NCBI RefSeq assembly: GCF_051175565.1
Contig: NZ_CP195105.1
Coordinates: 248,001 to 312,000, forward strand
Length of the DNA stretch: 64,000 bases
Source: Daejeonia sp002484105
Lineage (GTDB): Bacteria; Bacteroidota; Bacteroidia; Flavobacteriales; Weeksellaceae
Reading direction: 5' to 3'
A model generated the notes under the pieces. It was not told the origin of the DNA and did not search any database. It saw nothing but the letters and a program-made list of their open reading frames with translations. Within the stretch, counting starts at the first letter, position 1, and each line of letters opens with the position of its first letter. Positions 17,887-27,272 of the stretch are shown in pieces. Both the position numbers and the translations under genes were made by a program.

Positions 17887-18475
17887 TACAGCATTGTTGT
17901 GCCTGTCCATCGGAGTTTCGGCACAGATTTCTTTTGCCGGAAAAGCCAACGTTCTTTTCCCGACAGGATCATCAAAATGGAAGGACATAAAAGGTACCCT
18001 TACCGATGATGGTAAAAAAAGTGCAGGTTTCAATGTGGGGCTTTCGGCTTCTATCGAAATGCCTACATCCCTTTTTGTAATGCCTGAAATTTACTATACG
18101 CATTTCAAGAATGAATACAAACACAGCAGCGGAACCACCATCGAAGCAAAAAGCGACAGAATTGATGTCCCCGTACTGCTGGGATACAACATTTTGGGAA
18201 AACTCTTCAGCCTCTATGCAGGGCCGGTTGCGAGCTATAATTTCAGTGGAAACAATACCTACAATAATTTTAAGGAAAATGCAACCAAGGACTTCACGGT
18301 GGGATATCAGTTCGGTGCACAGACACAACTGAAAGGCCTGATTCTTTCTGCAAGATATGAAGGAGCCTTCAGCAAAGATACCCGTAAGTTCATCAATACA
18401 AGTGTGGGAAGTGAAACCATTGAATACGACAACAGACCAAGTTTTGTGCTTCTGGGTCTCGGAATTGTATTTTAA
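17870..18475 (+). CDS. Outer-membrane beta-barrel protein (porin family)
   Basis: 201 residues with a clear signal peptide (MKNLISTALLCLSIGVSAQ). The mature part alternates short hydrophobic strands and turns and ends in a strand with a final aromatic residue (FVLLGLGIVF), as in small OmpX/OmpA-barrel proteins of Bacteroidota. Its start lies inside the end of mlaF, so translation is coupled. That placement suggests it works with or is co-controlled with the lipid transporter, but the function is not known. A perfect terminator follows. Confidence 0.85.
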   Translation: MKNLISTALLCLSIGVSAQISFAGKANVLFPTGSSKWKDIKGTLTDDGKKSAGFNVGLSASIEMPTSLFVMPEIYYTHFKNEYKHSSGTTIEAKSDRIDVPVLLGYNILGKLFSLYAGPVASYNFSGNNTYNNFKENATKDFTVGYQFGAQTQLKGLILSARYEGAFSKDTRKFINTSVGSETIEYDNRPSFVLLGLGIVF

Positions 18476-18501
18476 AAAAGACAACCATACAGAAAGATAA
18501 A

Positions 18502-18530
18502 AAAATCCTCAGATCAGATCTGAGGATTTT
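18502..18530. terminator. Bidirectional intrinsic terminator with 13-bp perfect stem
   Basis: AAAATCCTCAGAT and ATCTGAGGATTTT pair perfectly around a three-base loop. It serves the convergent genes on both sides. The stop codon of the minus-strand gene (18514-18516) lies within the stem. Confidence 0.92.
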
Positions 18531-18837
18531 CGTTTGTATACGGGTTTTCTGAAGATTTATGCTGTATTTTGGCCAATTCTGCAGCCTGTTTTTCAAGTTC
18601 CTTCTTATCTTTCTGCAACTGCAGGTATTCCTTTCTGCGTTGTGCTTCCTTAATGGCAGATCCCTTGGAAACATATCCGACAATACCTCCGGTAAAAAGT
18701 CCGATTCCCACACCTGCAAGGATCCCCATCAGTGTGGTGGGCTCAAAAAGTTTTACCACCGAAAAATCAGGAATAAAGTAAAACAGGACAGATGCCAGCC
18801 CCAGCAAGATAAGTCCGATTAAAGTCAAACTTTTCAT
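18514..18837 (-). CDS. Small membrane protein with coiled-coil tail
   Basis: 107 residues, family not recognised. Two hydrophobic segments (residues ~5-23, and ~35-57 with a glycine-rich GILAGVGIGLFTGGIVGYV) are followed by a charged helical tail rich in Lys, Glu and Gln (residues 62-92) that should form a coiled coil in the cytoplasm or periplasm, and a polar end. The glycine-rich helix suggests tight helix packing or oligomerisation. Its stop codon lies inside the shared terminator stem. Function unknown. Confidence 0.75.
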   Translation of the reverse strand: MKSLTLIGLILLGLASVLFYFIPDFSVVKLFEPTTLMGILAGVGIGLFTGGIVGYVSKGSAIKEAQRRKEYLQLQKDKKELEKQAAELAKIQHKSSENPYTNENPQI

Positions 18838-18885
18838 AGTCTTTCAATTTTATTACAAAGGTAAAGAAAATCTGTATGAAAAAAT

Positions 18886-19695
18886 TTACAGTTTGCCACC
18901 TGCTGCTTTATAATATTCCAAAGCTTTGGGCAAATTGCTCTGTATATCAGCTATTCTGTTTCCAGGGCTTGGATGTGTGGAGAGAAATCCCGGAGTACTG
19001 CTGCCCGAAGACTGAGCTTCCATGCGTTTCCAGAACGGTACTGCCTGCTGCGGATCGTATTGGGCCATTGCCATCAGATAAAGTCCCATTTTGTCTGCCT
19101 CCAGTTCCTGATTTCTGCCATACTTCAGCAATACGACCTGAGATCCTACAGGATACACCTGCTGAAAAATTGTAGACCACTGGCTGCTTGAAATAGTGCT
19201 TCCCAGAATGGCCCCACCATATTGCGCCACCATAGCCTGAGATATTCTTTCGTTGCCGTGGCCGGCCAGCGCATGCGAAATTTCATGTCCCAGCACTACA
19301 GCCATGCCATTGTCATCTTTGGTAACCGGCAGGATTCCTGTATATACGGCGACTTTCCCACCGGGCATACACCATGCATTAACCTGTTTGTCCTGCAAAA
19401 GATGGAATTCCCAGGCATAGCCACTCAGGTCGGAAGCTCTTCCGATGCTTTTGTAATACTGTTCTGCTGCATTTCTGATACGGTTGCCGACACGCTCTAC
19501 CTGCTGCGACTGTGCCGTACCGGAGATTACTTTACTTTCCTTCAGCGTCTGGTTATACTGCTGTAACGAAGATGATATAATTTCGGAATTAAGAGAACCA
19601 ATCTGGAAAGACTGCCTCCCTGTAAGCGGATTGGTGGTACACATCACCAGCGACATCATAAGGATACTTCCTGTAGCGATCGAACGTAATTTCAT
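18886..19695 (-). CDS. M48 family metallopeptidase lipoprotein (BepA/LoiP-like)
   Basis: 269 residues from the ATG at 19693-19695; a start at 19719 would add eight residues before the signal. Lipobox SLVMC gives acylated C19. The zinc site is HEISH at 137-141, and the third ligand is probably E197 in the RNQELEADKMG motif. It has the usual PGGKVAVYTGIL stretch before the zinc site. Relatives clear misfolded outer-membrane proteins in the periplasm. It lacks the TPR domain of full-length BepA, so it resembles LoiP/YggG or the minimal M48 lipoproteins. Confidence 0.92.
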   Translation of the reverse strand: MKLRSIATGSILMMSLVMCTTNPLTGRQSFQIGSLNSEIISSSLQQYNQTLKESKVISGTAQSQQVERVGNRIRNAAEQYYKSIGRASDLSGYAWEFHLLQDKQVNAWCMPGGKVAVYTGILPVTKDDNGMAVVLGHEISHALAGHGNERISQAMVAQYGGAILGSTISSSQWSTIFQQVYPVGSQVVLLKYGRNQELEADKMGLYLMAMAQYDPQQAVPFWKRMEAQSSGSSTPGFLSTHPSPGNRIADIQSNLPKALEYYKAAGGKL

Positions 19696-19799
19696 AAGAG
19701 AATGGTTTTTTTGATGCACTCTAATTTACAATTATTATTCCAAAAAAAATTGATTTGCATAACTTTTGCTATCTCCTCAGGAATCAAAATTTTAATGTT

Positions 19800-20342
19800 A
19801 TGAAAAAGATTCTGTTCTTATTTTCTATTGTTGCCTTGCTCTCTCAGGCGATTTCCTGCAGCAGTTCTCAGACATATCTTGACAAAAATACCGTCAGCCA
19901 GCTGGTTACCGACAAAACTTTCACCTTCATGGCACAGCGCGCCAATCCTTTAAGTATGGATGTCAGCAAAGTGATGAGTGCCATTCCCGGTGCTGTTGCC
20001 TCTCAGGTCATCAATCTGGACTACGGCTATACTGTTGTGGTGAATAAAGATAAACTTACCGTCAATCTTCCTTATTACGGACGCGCCTACAATGCACCGA
20101 TGGATCCTTCAAAAAACGGATATAGTTTTAGTTCAGAAAATTTCACCTATATCTCCAAACCCGGCAAGAAAAACAGTACCATGCTGACGTTTTATATCAA
20201 TGATAAACCGTTTATTCAGAAAATGTACCTGCAGATTTACCAGAACGGTAAAGCCTATCTTTCCATAGACTCCAATGACAGACAGCCCATCTCCTATGAC
20301 GGGTATATTATGAAGAACGCTGCAAATACAGACAAAAACTAA
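19800..20342 (+). CDS. DUF4251 family lipoprotein
   Basis: 180 residues from the ATG at 19800; an upstream frame extension from 19755 is not a plausible signal start. The signal peptide ends with a lipobox around ISCSSS. The rest matches the DUF4251 pattern of Bacteroidota: DKTFTFMAQRANP near the start of the mature part, LDYGYTVVVNKDKLTVNLPYYG in the middle, then GYSFSSENFTY and the end YDGYIM. Predicted beta-sandwich, function unknown. It stands alone, divergent from the M48 gene. Confidence 0.85.
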   Translation: MKKILFLFSIVALLSQAISCSSSQTYLDKNTVSQLVTDKTFTFMAQRANPLSMDVSKVMSAIPGAVASQVINLDYGYTVVVNKDKLTVNLPYYGRAYNAPMDPSKNGYSFSSENFTYISKPGKKNSTMLTFYINDKPFIQKMYLQIYQNGKAYLSIDSNDRQPISYDGYIMKNAANTDKN

Positions 20343-20380
20343 AAATTTTGTTAATTTTTATTACTGAAATTTAAAAAAGT

Positions 20381-21367
20381 CTAAGATTTCCCAAGAAGGA
20401 GATCCACAAATTTTTTCGCTTCGGAACTGGGATTTGATTTCATTTCTGAAGCATTTTTTTTGAATTCTTCATACGAAAGCGCATCCGAACTCGTTTTACT
20501 GCGTTGAAGAATATATTCCTGCACCCAATAATCGAAGCGTTTTTCTGCTTGAAGTTGCCGCACTTCATCAAATCTTCCCGATTTCTTTTTTAAGTCAATA
20601 AAATCTGAAATGGCATCGTACACTTCTTCCAAACCTTGATGATACAAAGCCGAGCCCAGGAGAATAGGAACCGTCCAACCTTTTTCCTTTGGAGGCATAA
20701 AGTGAAGTGCACGTTTCAGTTCGAGTTTGGTGTTTTTGGCTTTCTGAAGGTTTTCCTCATTCACTTTGTTGATGAAAATAATATCCACCATTTCCATAAT
20801 GCCACGCTTAATCCCTTGAAGCTCATCGCCGCCACCAATAATTTTCAAGAACAGAAAAACATCTGAAATATCAGCAACCAAAACCTCACTTTGTCCAACC
20901 CCGACGGTTTCAATCAGAATATAATCATATCCTGCTGCTTCACAAATCAACATCGTTTCAAAAGTGGTATTGGCAACACCGCCTAAAAAACCGGAACTCG
21001 GAGAAGGGCGAATAAAAGCATTTTCTTCTTTTGCCAAATCTTCCATACGGGTTTTATCCCCAAGAATACTTCCTTTATTGATGGATGAACTTGGATCAAT
21101 GGCCAAAACAGCGACTTTTTTATGATGACGAATCGCCATTTTGCCAAAGCTTTCAATAAAAGTAGATTTGCCTGCGCCAGGAACTCCCGTTATCCCAACA
21201 CGAACAGAATTCCCGGTAAAAGGCATAATTTCTTTGAGCAATGCTTCTGCAATGCTTCGATGTTCCGGTTTCTTGCTTTCAACCAATGTGATGGCTTTGG
21301 CTAAAATCCGTTTATCATTCTTTCGGATGCCATTTACATAATCCTGAACTTGTAAGAGCGCTGCCAT
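20381..21367 (-). CDS. meaB: Methylmalonyl-CoA mutase-associated GTPase MeaB (ArgK/YgfD family)
   Basis: 328 residues. G3E-type GTPase that loads and protects the adenosylcobalamin cofactor of methylmalonyl-CoA mutase. Walker A GVPGAGKST at residues 61-69, followed by VAVLAIDPSS, GSILGDKTRME, and the switch region ETVGVGQSEV, all hallmarks of the family. NKVNEENLQ may be the guanine-specificity NKxD-type element. Its client, the mutase, is encoded on the same strand at 25021, separated by three other genes. Base composition is more AT-rich than in genes before 20343. Confidence 0.95.
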   Translation of the reverse strand: MAALLQVQDYVNGIRKNDKRILAKAITLVESKKPEHRSIAEALLKEIMPFTGNSVRVGITGVPGAGKSTFIESFGKMAIRHHKKVAVLAIDPSSSINKGSILGDKTRMEDLAKEENAFIRPSPSSGFLGGVANTTFETMLICEAAGYDYILIETVGVGQSEVLVADISDVFLFLKIIGGGDELQGIKRGIMEMVDIIFINKVNEENLQKAKNTKLELKRALHFMPPKEKGWTVPILLGSALYHQGLEEVYDAISDFIDLKKKSGRFDEVRQLQAEKRFDYWVQEYILQRSKTSSDALSYEEFKKNASEMKSNPSSEAKKFVDLLLGKS

Positions 21368-21477
21368 AAAAAATTACTGACGATGAAAAATCAATGTAAG
21401 ACGAAAAGTAAATTTAGCAAAAAAGCAGATGACTTTATAATTCTCACAAAGAAATACAACCTTGATTACTCACTTGC

Positions 21478-23502
21478 TCAATTCTGCGTTACAACATAAT
21501 CTTTACGATCCGGACCAACGCCTTTTAACGTCAACTTTTTCCACGATTTAGGAAGCACCGTTTTATGTTGAATGATTCCATTTTCAGTAATATCCAAACC
21601 TCCGAATCCATTAATCAAGGCCTGAAGCACTCCACCCGCGCCCGTCATAAAATACGGATTGGAGCTGGTTGGAGTTTCTGCTAAAACGCCAAACGGAGGA
21701 CGTTGATTGGGTTGATAAGCGCGCTTAAACATTTTGGCAGCATTTTCTGCATCGCCCAAACGCGCATATTGCACAGCAAAAACAGAGAAGGTCATCGCGG
21801 GTCCATCTTTCAGATCAACTTTATGCGTGTAATATTCCAGATCTTTTACAATTTGATTCCGGTCTTGTATGGTTCCGAGGGGATATGCGAGAAGATTTAC
21901 ATCTGCCTGTTTGATCATTTCGCCGTTGTATCCCGTATATTCAGCCGTTACGCCATTCGTCATTTTCGTAAAAACAAGACCGTCGCTGATGGTTTTCCAT
22001 TCTGCAGGAACTTTTTCACCCACAATCTGTGCCGCTGAAACCGCAAACCGCAAAGCCTTCTGCGCGGCAGCATTCGTGAACGCGTTGTCATCAACACCTT
22101 CGGCATATTCATCTGCACCAATAACGTACGGAATGGAATAAGAGCCATCAGTATTTCTCTTCACACGAGATGCCCAAAATTCTGCGATTTTCTTCATTAC
22201 GGGATAACCTTCTTTTACAAGCCAGTTTTTGTCTTTTGTCATATTATAATAATTCCAGAAAGCAATGGCGACATCTGCTGTAATATGATGTTCAAACTGT
22301 CCGGTTAATGCATTCACTGGTGTAGATTCTTCTCCTTCATCATCGGATTCCCAAGGAAACATCGCACCTTTATAACCATACGTTAAAGCTCTTTGCTCGG
22401 CAGCTTTCAATCGGTCTGTACGATAATCTACCATTGATTTTGCAATTTCCTGATTCATAAAAAGCATCGGCGGATACATCCATATCTCCGAATCCCAGAA
22501 GATATGACCACTATAAAAAGTACCAGAAAGTCCCATCGGAGGAATACTTAGCCGAGAGCCTGCTGATGCAGAAGAATACAGATTAAACAAGGCAGACCTT
22601 GCAATCAGTTGTGCTTCGGGATCGCCTTCAATAATGATATCACCTTTCCAAAGTTCCTTCCACAGATCGGTATGTTCTTTCATAATACGATCTGCGCCCA
22701 GATACGCCACATAAATAACCTGTCTTTCCGATTCACTGTTAGGATCAGAAAAATCACGGGTAGAAGTAATAGAACCTACCAGAGAAAACTTCACGGTTTC
22801 TCCTTTTTTCAGATTTCCGGAAAGAATATTGTGGACTTGGTCTTCATTCTTAACTTCAAAATTCTTCCCTCCAAAAATAAATTCTGATGAAGCAATAACA
22901 CGGTGCGCTTTTTTCGCAGATTCAGCTTCTGCCTGAAGAATCAATTCTGGTTTTCCGTCGAGACCGGCATGCACGGTACGCAGCCTTTTCTGCACATTGA
23001 CGTACTCCTCCGGAACTTCCATCTGATTCAGAAATTTCATACTTATACTGTTTAAAGCTTTTACTTCAACATTTACCAAACAGGAATACGGAAGGTTACG
23101 AAGGGCAACGATGGTATATTTCACTTCAGCTTTTCCCGGAATGGTAAAGGTCGTGGTATGAGTAGCTTCTTTCATGTTGAGCACCTGTTTCCAGTTTTTA
23201 ATGGAATTCATCTCCACTTTTCCCTGTCCAATCCACATTTCAAGATGCAGAGGATTAATGCCCATAAGTGCCTGATTTACGCCTGCACCACCGATATCAA
23301 AAACATGATTCAACATTACATGACGAAGGGAAAAAGGTTCTTGCCACGGAACAATTCCGATACGGCCGTTGGCAATAGGCGCTCCAACATAATCTTTTGA
23401 ATCTGTGGCAACAATCGACCATCCGTCGTTACTGTTTTGCGCACGTATTGTAAAATTGATAGAATCGAAAAGAATAAAAAAGATGCAAAAACTTTTTCTC
23501 AT
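21478..23502 (-). CDS. Exported glycoside hydrolase family 65-like enzyme
   Basis: 674 residues with an N-terminal signal peptide (to about residue 21). An N-terminal beta-sandwich (residues ~25-280) is followed by an (alpha/alpha)6 barrel with GH65 landmarks: GHIFWDSEIWMYPPML (333-347), the proton-donor loop IGADEYAEGVDDNAFTN with candidate acid E465, and KQADVNLLAYPLG (531-543). Relatives are kojibiose/maltose phosphorylases and the collagen glucosylgalactosyl-hydroxylysine glucosidase. An exported GH65 is more likely a hydrolase than a phosphorylase. Substrate unknown. It lies in the AT-rich block. Confidence 0.9.
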   Translation of the reverse strand: MRKSFCIFFILFDSINFTIRAQNSNDGWSIVATDSKDYVGAPIANGRIGIVPWQEPFSLRHVMLNHVFDIGGAGVNQALMGINPLHLEMWIGQGKVEMNSIKNWKQVLNMKEATHTTTFTIPGKAEVKYTIVALRNLPYSCLVNVEVKALNSISMKFLNQMEVPEEYVNVQKRLRTVHAGLDGKPELILQAEAESAKKAHRVIASSEFIFGGKNFEVKNEDQVHNILSGNLKKGETVKFSLVGSITSTRDFSDPNSESERQVIYVAYLGADRIMKEHTDLWKELWKGDIIIEGDPEAQLIARSALFNLYSSASAGSRLSIPPMGLSGTFYSGHIFWDSEIWMYPPMLFMNQEIAKSMVDYRTDRLKAAEQRALTYGYKGAMFPWESDDEGEESTPVNALTGQFEHHITADVAIAFWNYYNMTKDKNWLVKEGYPVMKKIAEFWASRVKRNTDGSYSIPYVIGADEYAEGVDDNAFTNAAAQKALRFAVSAAQIVGEKVPAEWKTISDGLVFTKMTNGVTAEYTGYNGEMIKQADVNLLAYPLGTIQDRNQIVKDLEYYTHKVDLKDGPAMTFSVFAVQYARLGDAENAAKMFKRAYQPNQRPPFGVLAETPTSSNPYFMTGAGGVLQALINGFGGLDITENGIIQHKTVLPKSWKKLTLKGVGPDRKDYVVTQN

Positions 23503-23677
23503 TTATCTAATATTAATGTTAGGAAATTTTTAAAACTAAAATTTTCGTTTTAATTTTAAATTAATTGTTCTAAGGTACTAAAAAAGTTCGGAAACCTCTA
23601 TTTATAAAGGTTCTAAATCTTTACAGATACACGTTCTATTTGATAGAAAATTCTAATTTTGATAAAAAAGACTTCGT

Positions 23678-23962
23678 ATGAAAAAATTAAGTATTGGGAT
23701 TCTTGCCGCAACGTGTATTGTGTCTTGTACCCCAAAATCTACTCCAGCAATTGAAGGATCAAAAACGAAAACCACAGAAGAATTAGCGCAAGGGAAAACC
23801 ATTTATGAAAATTCGTGTGGCAAATGTCACGACTTACCCGAGCCAACAAAATATGATGCCCAAAAATGGGTTGGAATTATGAACTGGATGGCACCGAAAG
23901 CAAAGCTAACGGAAGAACAGCACAAATTGGTGTACGATTATGTAATTTCTGTGAAAAAATAG
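23678..23962 (+). CDS. Small c-type cytochrome lipoprotein
   Basis: 94 residues. The signal peptide ends in a lipobox (CIVSC), so the protein is membrane-anchored in the periplasm. One haem site, CGKCH, is followed by DLPEPTKYDAQKWVGIMNWM, whose C-terminal methionine could be the sixth iron ligand. It resembles short cytochrome c domains that carry electrons in the periplasm of Bacteroidota. No oxidase or dehydrogenase partner is beside it. AT-rich like its neighbours. Confidence 0.9.
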   Translation: MKKLSIGILAATCIVSCTPKSTPAIEGSKTKTTEELAQGKTIYENSCGKCHDLPEPTKYDAQKWVGIMNWMAPKAKLTEEQHKLVYDYVISVKK

Positions 23963-24016
23963 GATTTGATAAGAAATGAGATTGCATATAACAACGAAAT
24001 TTCTATGGAATTAATT

Positions 24017-25009
24017 TTATAGTAAGGAAATGCCCAAACCTGGTTTTTCCGAAAGAATAATCTGGCCATTTTCTACAAAACTTCCTTTTGCATAATCGTT
24101 GGAAATTAAATTCGCGCCGTCCAAATCTGCATACTCCAAAAGTCCCGCTAAAGCACATCCTGCGGAAATTCCTACGGAAGATTCCGTCATACATCCCAGC
24201 ATCACTTTAAATCCTAATTGTTTCGCTTTTGCAATAAAAGAGAGCGCTGGTGTTAAACCTCCGCATTTCATTAATTTGATGTTGATGGATGAGTAATGAG
24301 GTTGCAATTTTTCTAAAATGTCAACATTTTGCGCATCTTCATCTGCCATCCAATTTGCATACTTTTTTGAATCTAAAACCTGAAATTTCCCAATTTCCAA
24401 AGGTTGTTCAAAATAGTTTATTCTTTGACTATCAATATTTTGTTGAATCCAAGTACAATCATCCTCTTTAAAACTTGCATTCGCATCAAGAGAAATTGAA
24501 AATCCAGATTTTACCAATTTTTCAAAATCATTTTGATTGAATTCCCCACACTTCACTTTAAAGGTATTCCAAGAACTTTTCTCCATTTTCTGGATTTGAG
24601 TTTCGATATCTGCAATGGAAATTGTGAATGAACTTTCAACCAAATTATCGTTCTTTAAAGAATTAAGCTCCGCAAAAGATTGATTTTCCAACTTTCCAAA
24701 TAAATCCCAATATGCACAATCTAAAGCTGATAGCAAAAAAGAATGCAAATTCAAAGAATTCAAAAAAACAAAAAATTCTTTTGGATGAACGATGGAATGA
24801 TTTTCAATTCTGGATTGAATTTCTTTGAGTTTCAAAATAAATTTCTCCAAATTAATTCCGTAATAATTGATGGAAACGCATTCGCCAAAACCTTTTTGAT
24901 CGAGGTAAGAAAGCTCAATTAACAACGCATCTCGAAAATTATAATTCCCGTATGCGATTGAAAATGTCTCCCGAAGTTGAAGTCTTTTCTTATGAAAACG
25001 AAGTTTCAT
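24017..25009 (-). CDS. Dipeptide (L-Ala-D/L-Glu) epimerase, enolase superfamily
   Basis: 330 residues from the ATG at 25007-25009, which follows AAGGGG; the longer frame from 25072 overlaps the mutase stop and adds residues unlike the family. Epimerises L-Ala-D-Glu from murein recycling. All enolase-superfamily acid-base parts are visible: FKVKCG (KxK), LDANAS, FEQP, ADED for the metal ligands, then NIKLMKCGG for the second catalytic lysine, and the epimerase-specific DLDG near the end. It begins 11 bases after the mutase stop, so the two share a transcript. Composition is about 35 percent GC, the lowest in the window by rough count. Confidence 0.88.
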   Translation of the reverse strand: MKLRFHKKRLQLRETFSIAYGNYNFRDALLIELSYLDQKGFGECVSINYYGINLEKFILKLKEIQSRIENHSIVHPKEFFVFLNSLNLHSFLLSALDCAYWDLFGKLENQSFAELNSLKNDNLVESSFTISIADIETQIQKMEKSSWNTFKVKCGEFNQNDFEKLVKSGFSISLDANASFKEDDCTWIQQNIDSQRINYFEQPLEIGKFQVLDSKKYANWMADEDAQNVDILEKLQPHYSSINIKLMKCGGLTPALSFIAKAKQLGFKVMLGCMTESSVGISAGCALAGLLEYADLDGANLISNDYAKGSFVENGQIILSEKPGLGISLL

Positions 25010-25020
25010 CCCCTTACCAT

Positions 25021-27162
25021 TTACGCCTCTGAAATTTCCTTCAACAATTTCTCCATGACTTGAACTGCGCATTCAGGAATATTCGTTCCAGGTCCGAAAA
25101 TAAAATCCGCTCCGTTTTTATACAGGAAATCATAATCCTGTTGCGGAATTACGCCACCCACCACAATGGTCAAATCATCTGCTCCCAGCTTTTTAAGTTC
25201 TTCCACCACTTGCGGAACCAAAGTATTGTGACCTGCAGCGAGCGAAGAAACACCCAAAACGTGAACATCATTTTCCACGGCTTGTTTCGCCACTTCTTCT
25301 GGCGTTTGGAATAACGGTGCGACATCCACATCAAATCCCATATCTGCAAAGGCTGTTGCTACGACTTTTGCACCACGATCGTGACCATCTTGTCCCATTT
25401 TGGCGACCATAATTCTTGGACGGCGACCTTCTTCTTCCTCGAATTTTTGAGCAAGACTCACGGCTTTATCGAAATATTCATTTTTTCCTGCATTCATAGC
25501 GTAGACTCCTGAAATGGTTTTAATATTGGCTTTGTAACGCCCGAAATGTTCTTCCATCGCATCGCTCATTTCGCCTAAAGTGACTCTTCTTCGTGCCGCT
25601 TCTATGCATAAAGCGAGAAGATTTCCATTTCCTGATTTTGCAACTTCACGAATTTGGTTGAGAATTTCTTGAACTTTTTGGGAATTACGTTCAGCTTTAA
25701 TTTTATTTAATCGTTCGATTTGCTTTCTCCGAACTTCGGTGTTATCGATGGCGAGAATTTCAATTTCAGTTTGTTTTAATTCTGATTTAAAGGAATTCAC
25801 GCCGATGATAAATTCTTCTCCACTATCAATTTTAGCTTGTTTGATGGCGGCAGCTTCTTCAATTCTCATTTTTGGAATTCCGGCTTCAATAGCTTTGGTC
25901 ATACCGCCTTCTTGCTCCACCTCATCAATATATTCCATTGCTTTGTCAATCATCTGTTGCGTTAAAGATTCCACCAAATGACTCCCTCCCATTGGATCAA
26001 CAACATCACAAATATGACTTTCCTGTTGCAAAATAATCTGTGTATTTCTCGCAATTTTTGCTGAATAATCGGTTGGTAAAGCAATCGCTTCGTCCAAAGC
26101 GTTGGTATGTAAAGACTGCGTTCCGCCTAAAGCTGAAGACAGCGCTTCAATCGCAGTTCGTGTAATATTATTGAACGGTTCTTGCTCGGTTAAACTCCAT
26201 CCCGAAGTTTGAGAATGTGTTCTTAACGCTAAAGATTTTGGATTTTGAGGATTGAACTGCGTCAACAAATTCGCCCAAATATATCTTGCTGCTCGCATTT
26301 TAGCGATTTCCATAAAGTGATTCATTCCGATCGCCCAGAAAAATGACAAACGCGGAGCGAAATCATCGACTTTCATTCCTGCGGAGATTCCAGTTCTGAC
26401 ATATTCCAAGCCGTCTGCTAAAGTATATGCCATTTCCAAAACAGGAGTTGCTCCAGCTTCCTGCATATGATAACCCGAAATGGATATCGAGTTGAATTTT
26501 GGAATGTTTTGAGAGGTGTATTCAAAGATATCAGCGATGATTTTCATCGAAGGTTTTGGCGGATAGATATAGGTATTTCGCACCATAAATTCCTTCAAGA
26601 TATCATTCTGAATCGTTCCCGAAAGTTTATCCTGAGAAACGCCTTGTTCTTCTGCTGCGACGATATAAAAAGATAAAATCGGCAAAACTGCACCATTCAT
26701 CGTCATGGAAACGGAAATTTCATCCAGTGGAATTTGATCGAACAAAATCTTCATATCTTCCACAGAATCAATCGCTACACCCGCTTTTCCAACATCACCA
26801 ACAACACGAGGATGATCAGAATCGTAACCGCGATGCGTTGCCAAATCAAACGCGACGGAAAGTCCTTTTTGTCCTGCTGCCAAATTTCTTCTGTAAAAAG
26901 CATTGGACTCTTCCGCCGTAGAAAAACCTGCATACTGACGAATCGTCCAGGGTTTCTGCACATACATTGTGGTATAGGGACCACGCAAATAGGGAGCGAT
27001 ACCTGCGGAATATCCTTTTTCTGTCAGTTTTTTTGAATCAGATTCGGAATAAGTGGTTTTAAGTTGAAGTCCATCTTTTTCAAATGTGTAATTTTCTGCA
27101 TTTGAATTAAATGTAAAATTATGAAAATCAGGATGTTGTATTTCTATTTTTTTTCTCATCAT
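25021..27162 (-). CDS. scpA: Methylmalonyl-CoA mutase, large/catalytic subunit (ScpA type)
   Basis: 713 residues. Adenosylcobalamin enzyme interconverting succinyl-CoA and (R)-methylmalonyl-CoA. The N-terminal TIM barrel has the substrate and radical motifs (TIRQYAGFSTAEESN, FDLATHRGYDSDHPRV, SGYHMQEAGATP, RTHSQTSGWSL). The C-terminal cobalamin-binding domain has GQDGHDRG, with D592-x-H594-x-x-G597 providing the axial histidine, then GVSSLAAGH and VVGGVIP. Length and start match the stand-alone E. coli ScpA form as well as the large subunit of heterodimers. No small subunit gene (mutA) is adjacent. Its chaperone is MeaB at 20381. Confidence 0.96.
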   Translation of the reverse strand: MMRKKIEIQHPDFHNFTFNSNAENYTFEKDGLQLKTTYSESDSKKLTEKGYSAGIAPYLRGPYTTMYVQKPWTIRQYAGFSTAEESNAFYRRNLAAGQKGLSVAFDLATHRGYDSDHPRVVGDVGKAGVAIDSVEDMKILFDQIPLDEISVSMTMNGAVLPILSFYIVAAEEQGVSQDKLSGTIQNDILKEFMVRNTYIYPPKPSMKIIADIFEYTSQNIPKFNSISISGYHMQEAGATPVLEMAYTLADGLEYVRTGISAGMKVDDFAPRLSFFWAIGMNHFMEIAKMRAARYIWANLLTQFNPQNPKSLALRTHSQTSGWSLTEQEPFNNITRTAIEALSSALGGTQSLHTNALDEAIALPTDYSAKIARNTQIILQQESHICDVVDPMGGSHLVESLTQQMIDKAMEYIDEVEQEGGMTKAIEAGIPKMRIEEAAAIKQAKIDSGEEFIIGVNSFKSELKQTEIEILAIDNTEVRRKQIERLNKIKAERNSQKVQEILNQIREVAKSGNGNLLALCIEAARRRVTLGEMSDAMEEHFGRYKANIKTISGVYAMNAGKNEYFDKAVSLAQKFEEEEGRRPRIMVAKMGQDGHDRGAKVVATAFADMGFDVDVAPLFQTPEEVAKQAVENDVHVLGVSSLAAGHNTLVPQVVEELKKLGADDLTIVVGGVIPQQDYDFLYKNGADFIFGPGTNIPECAVQVMEKLLKEISEA

Positions 27163-27272
27163 CAGAAGAAATGCTAATTTAGTAAAGTTAATAAATTTAA
27201 AGATAAGATGGAGATTTTGTAACGCAAATGAAAAATTCTTTTATACATTTAGATTTCTAAAATAAATTTGAA

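Noticed and set aside
27263..27270. TAAATTTG just before the peroxiredoxin start as a -7 promoter element
   Set aside because: It ends two bases before the ATG, so transcription would start within the gene.
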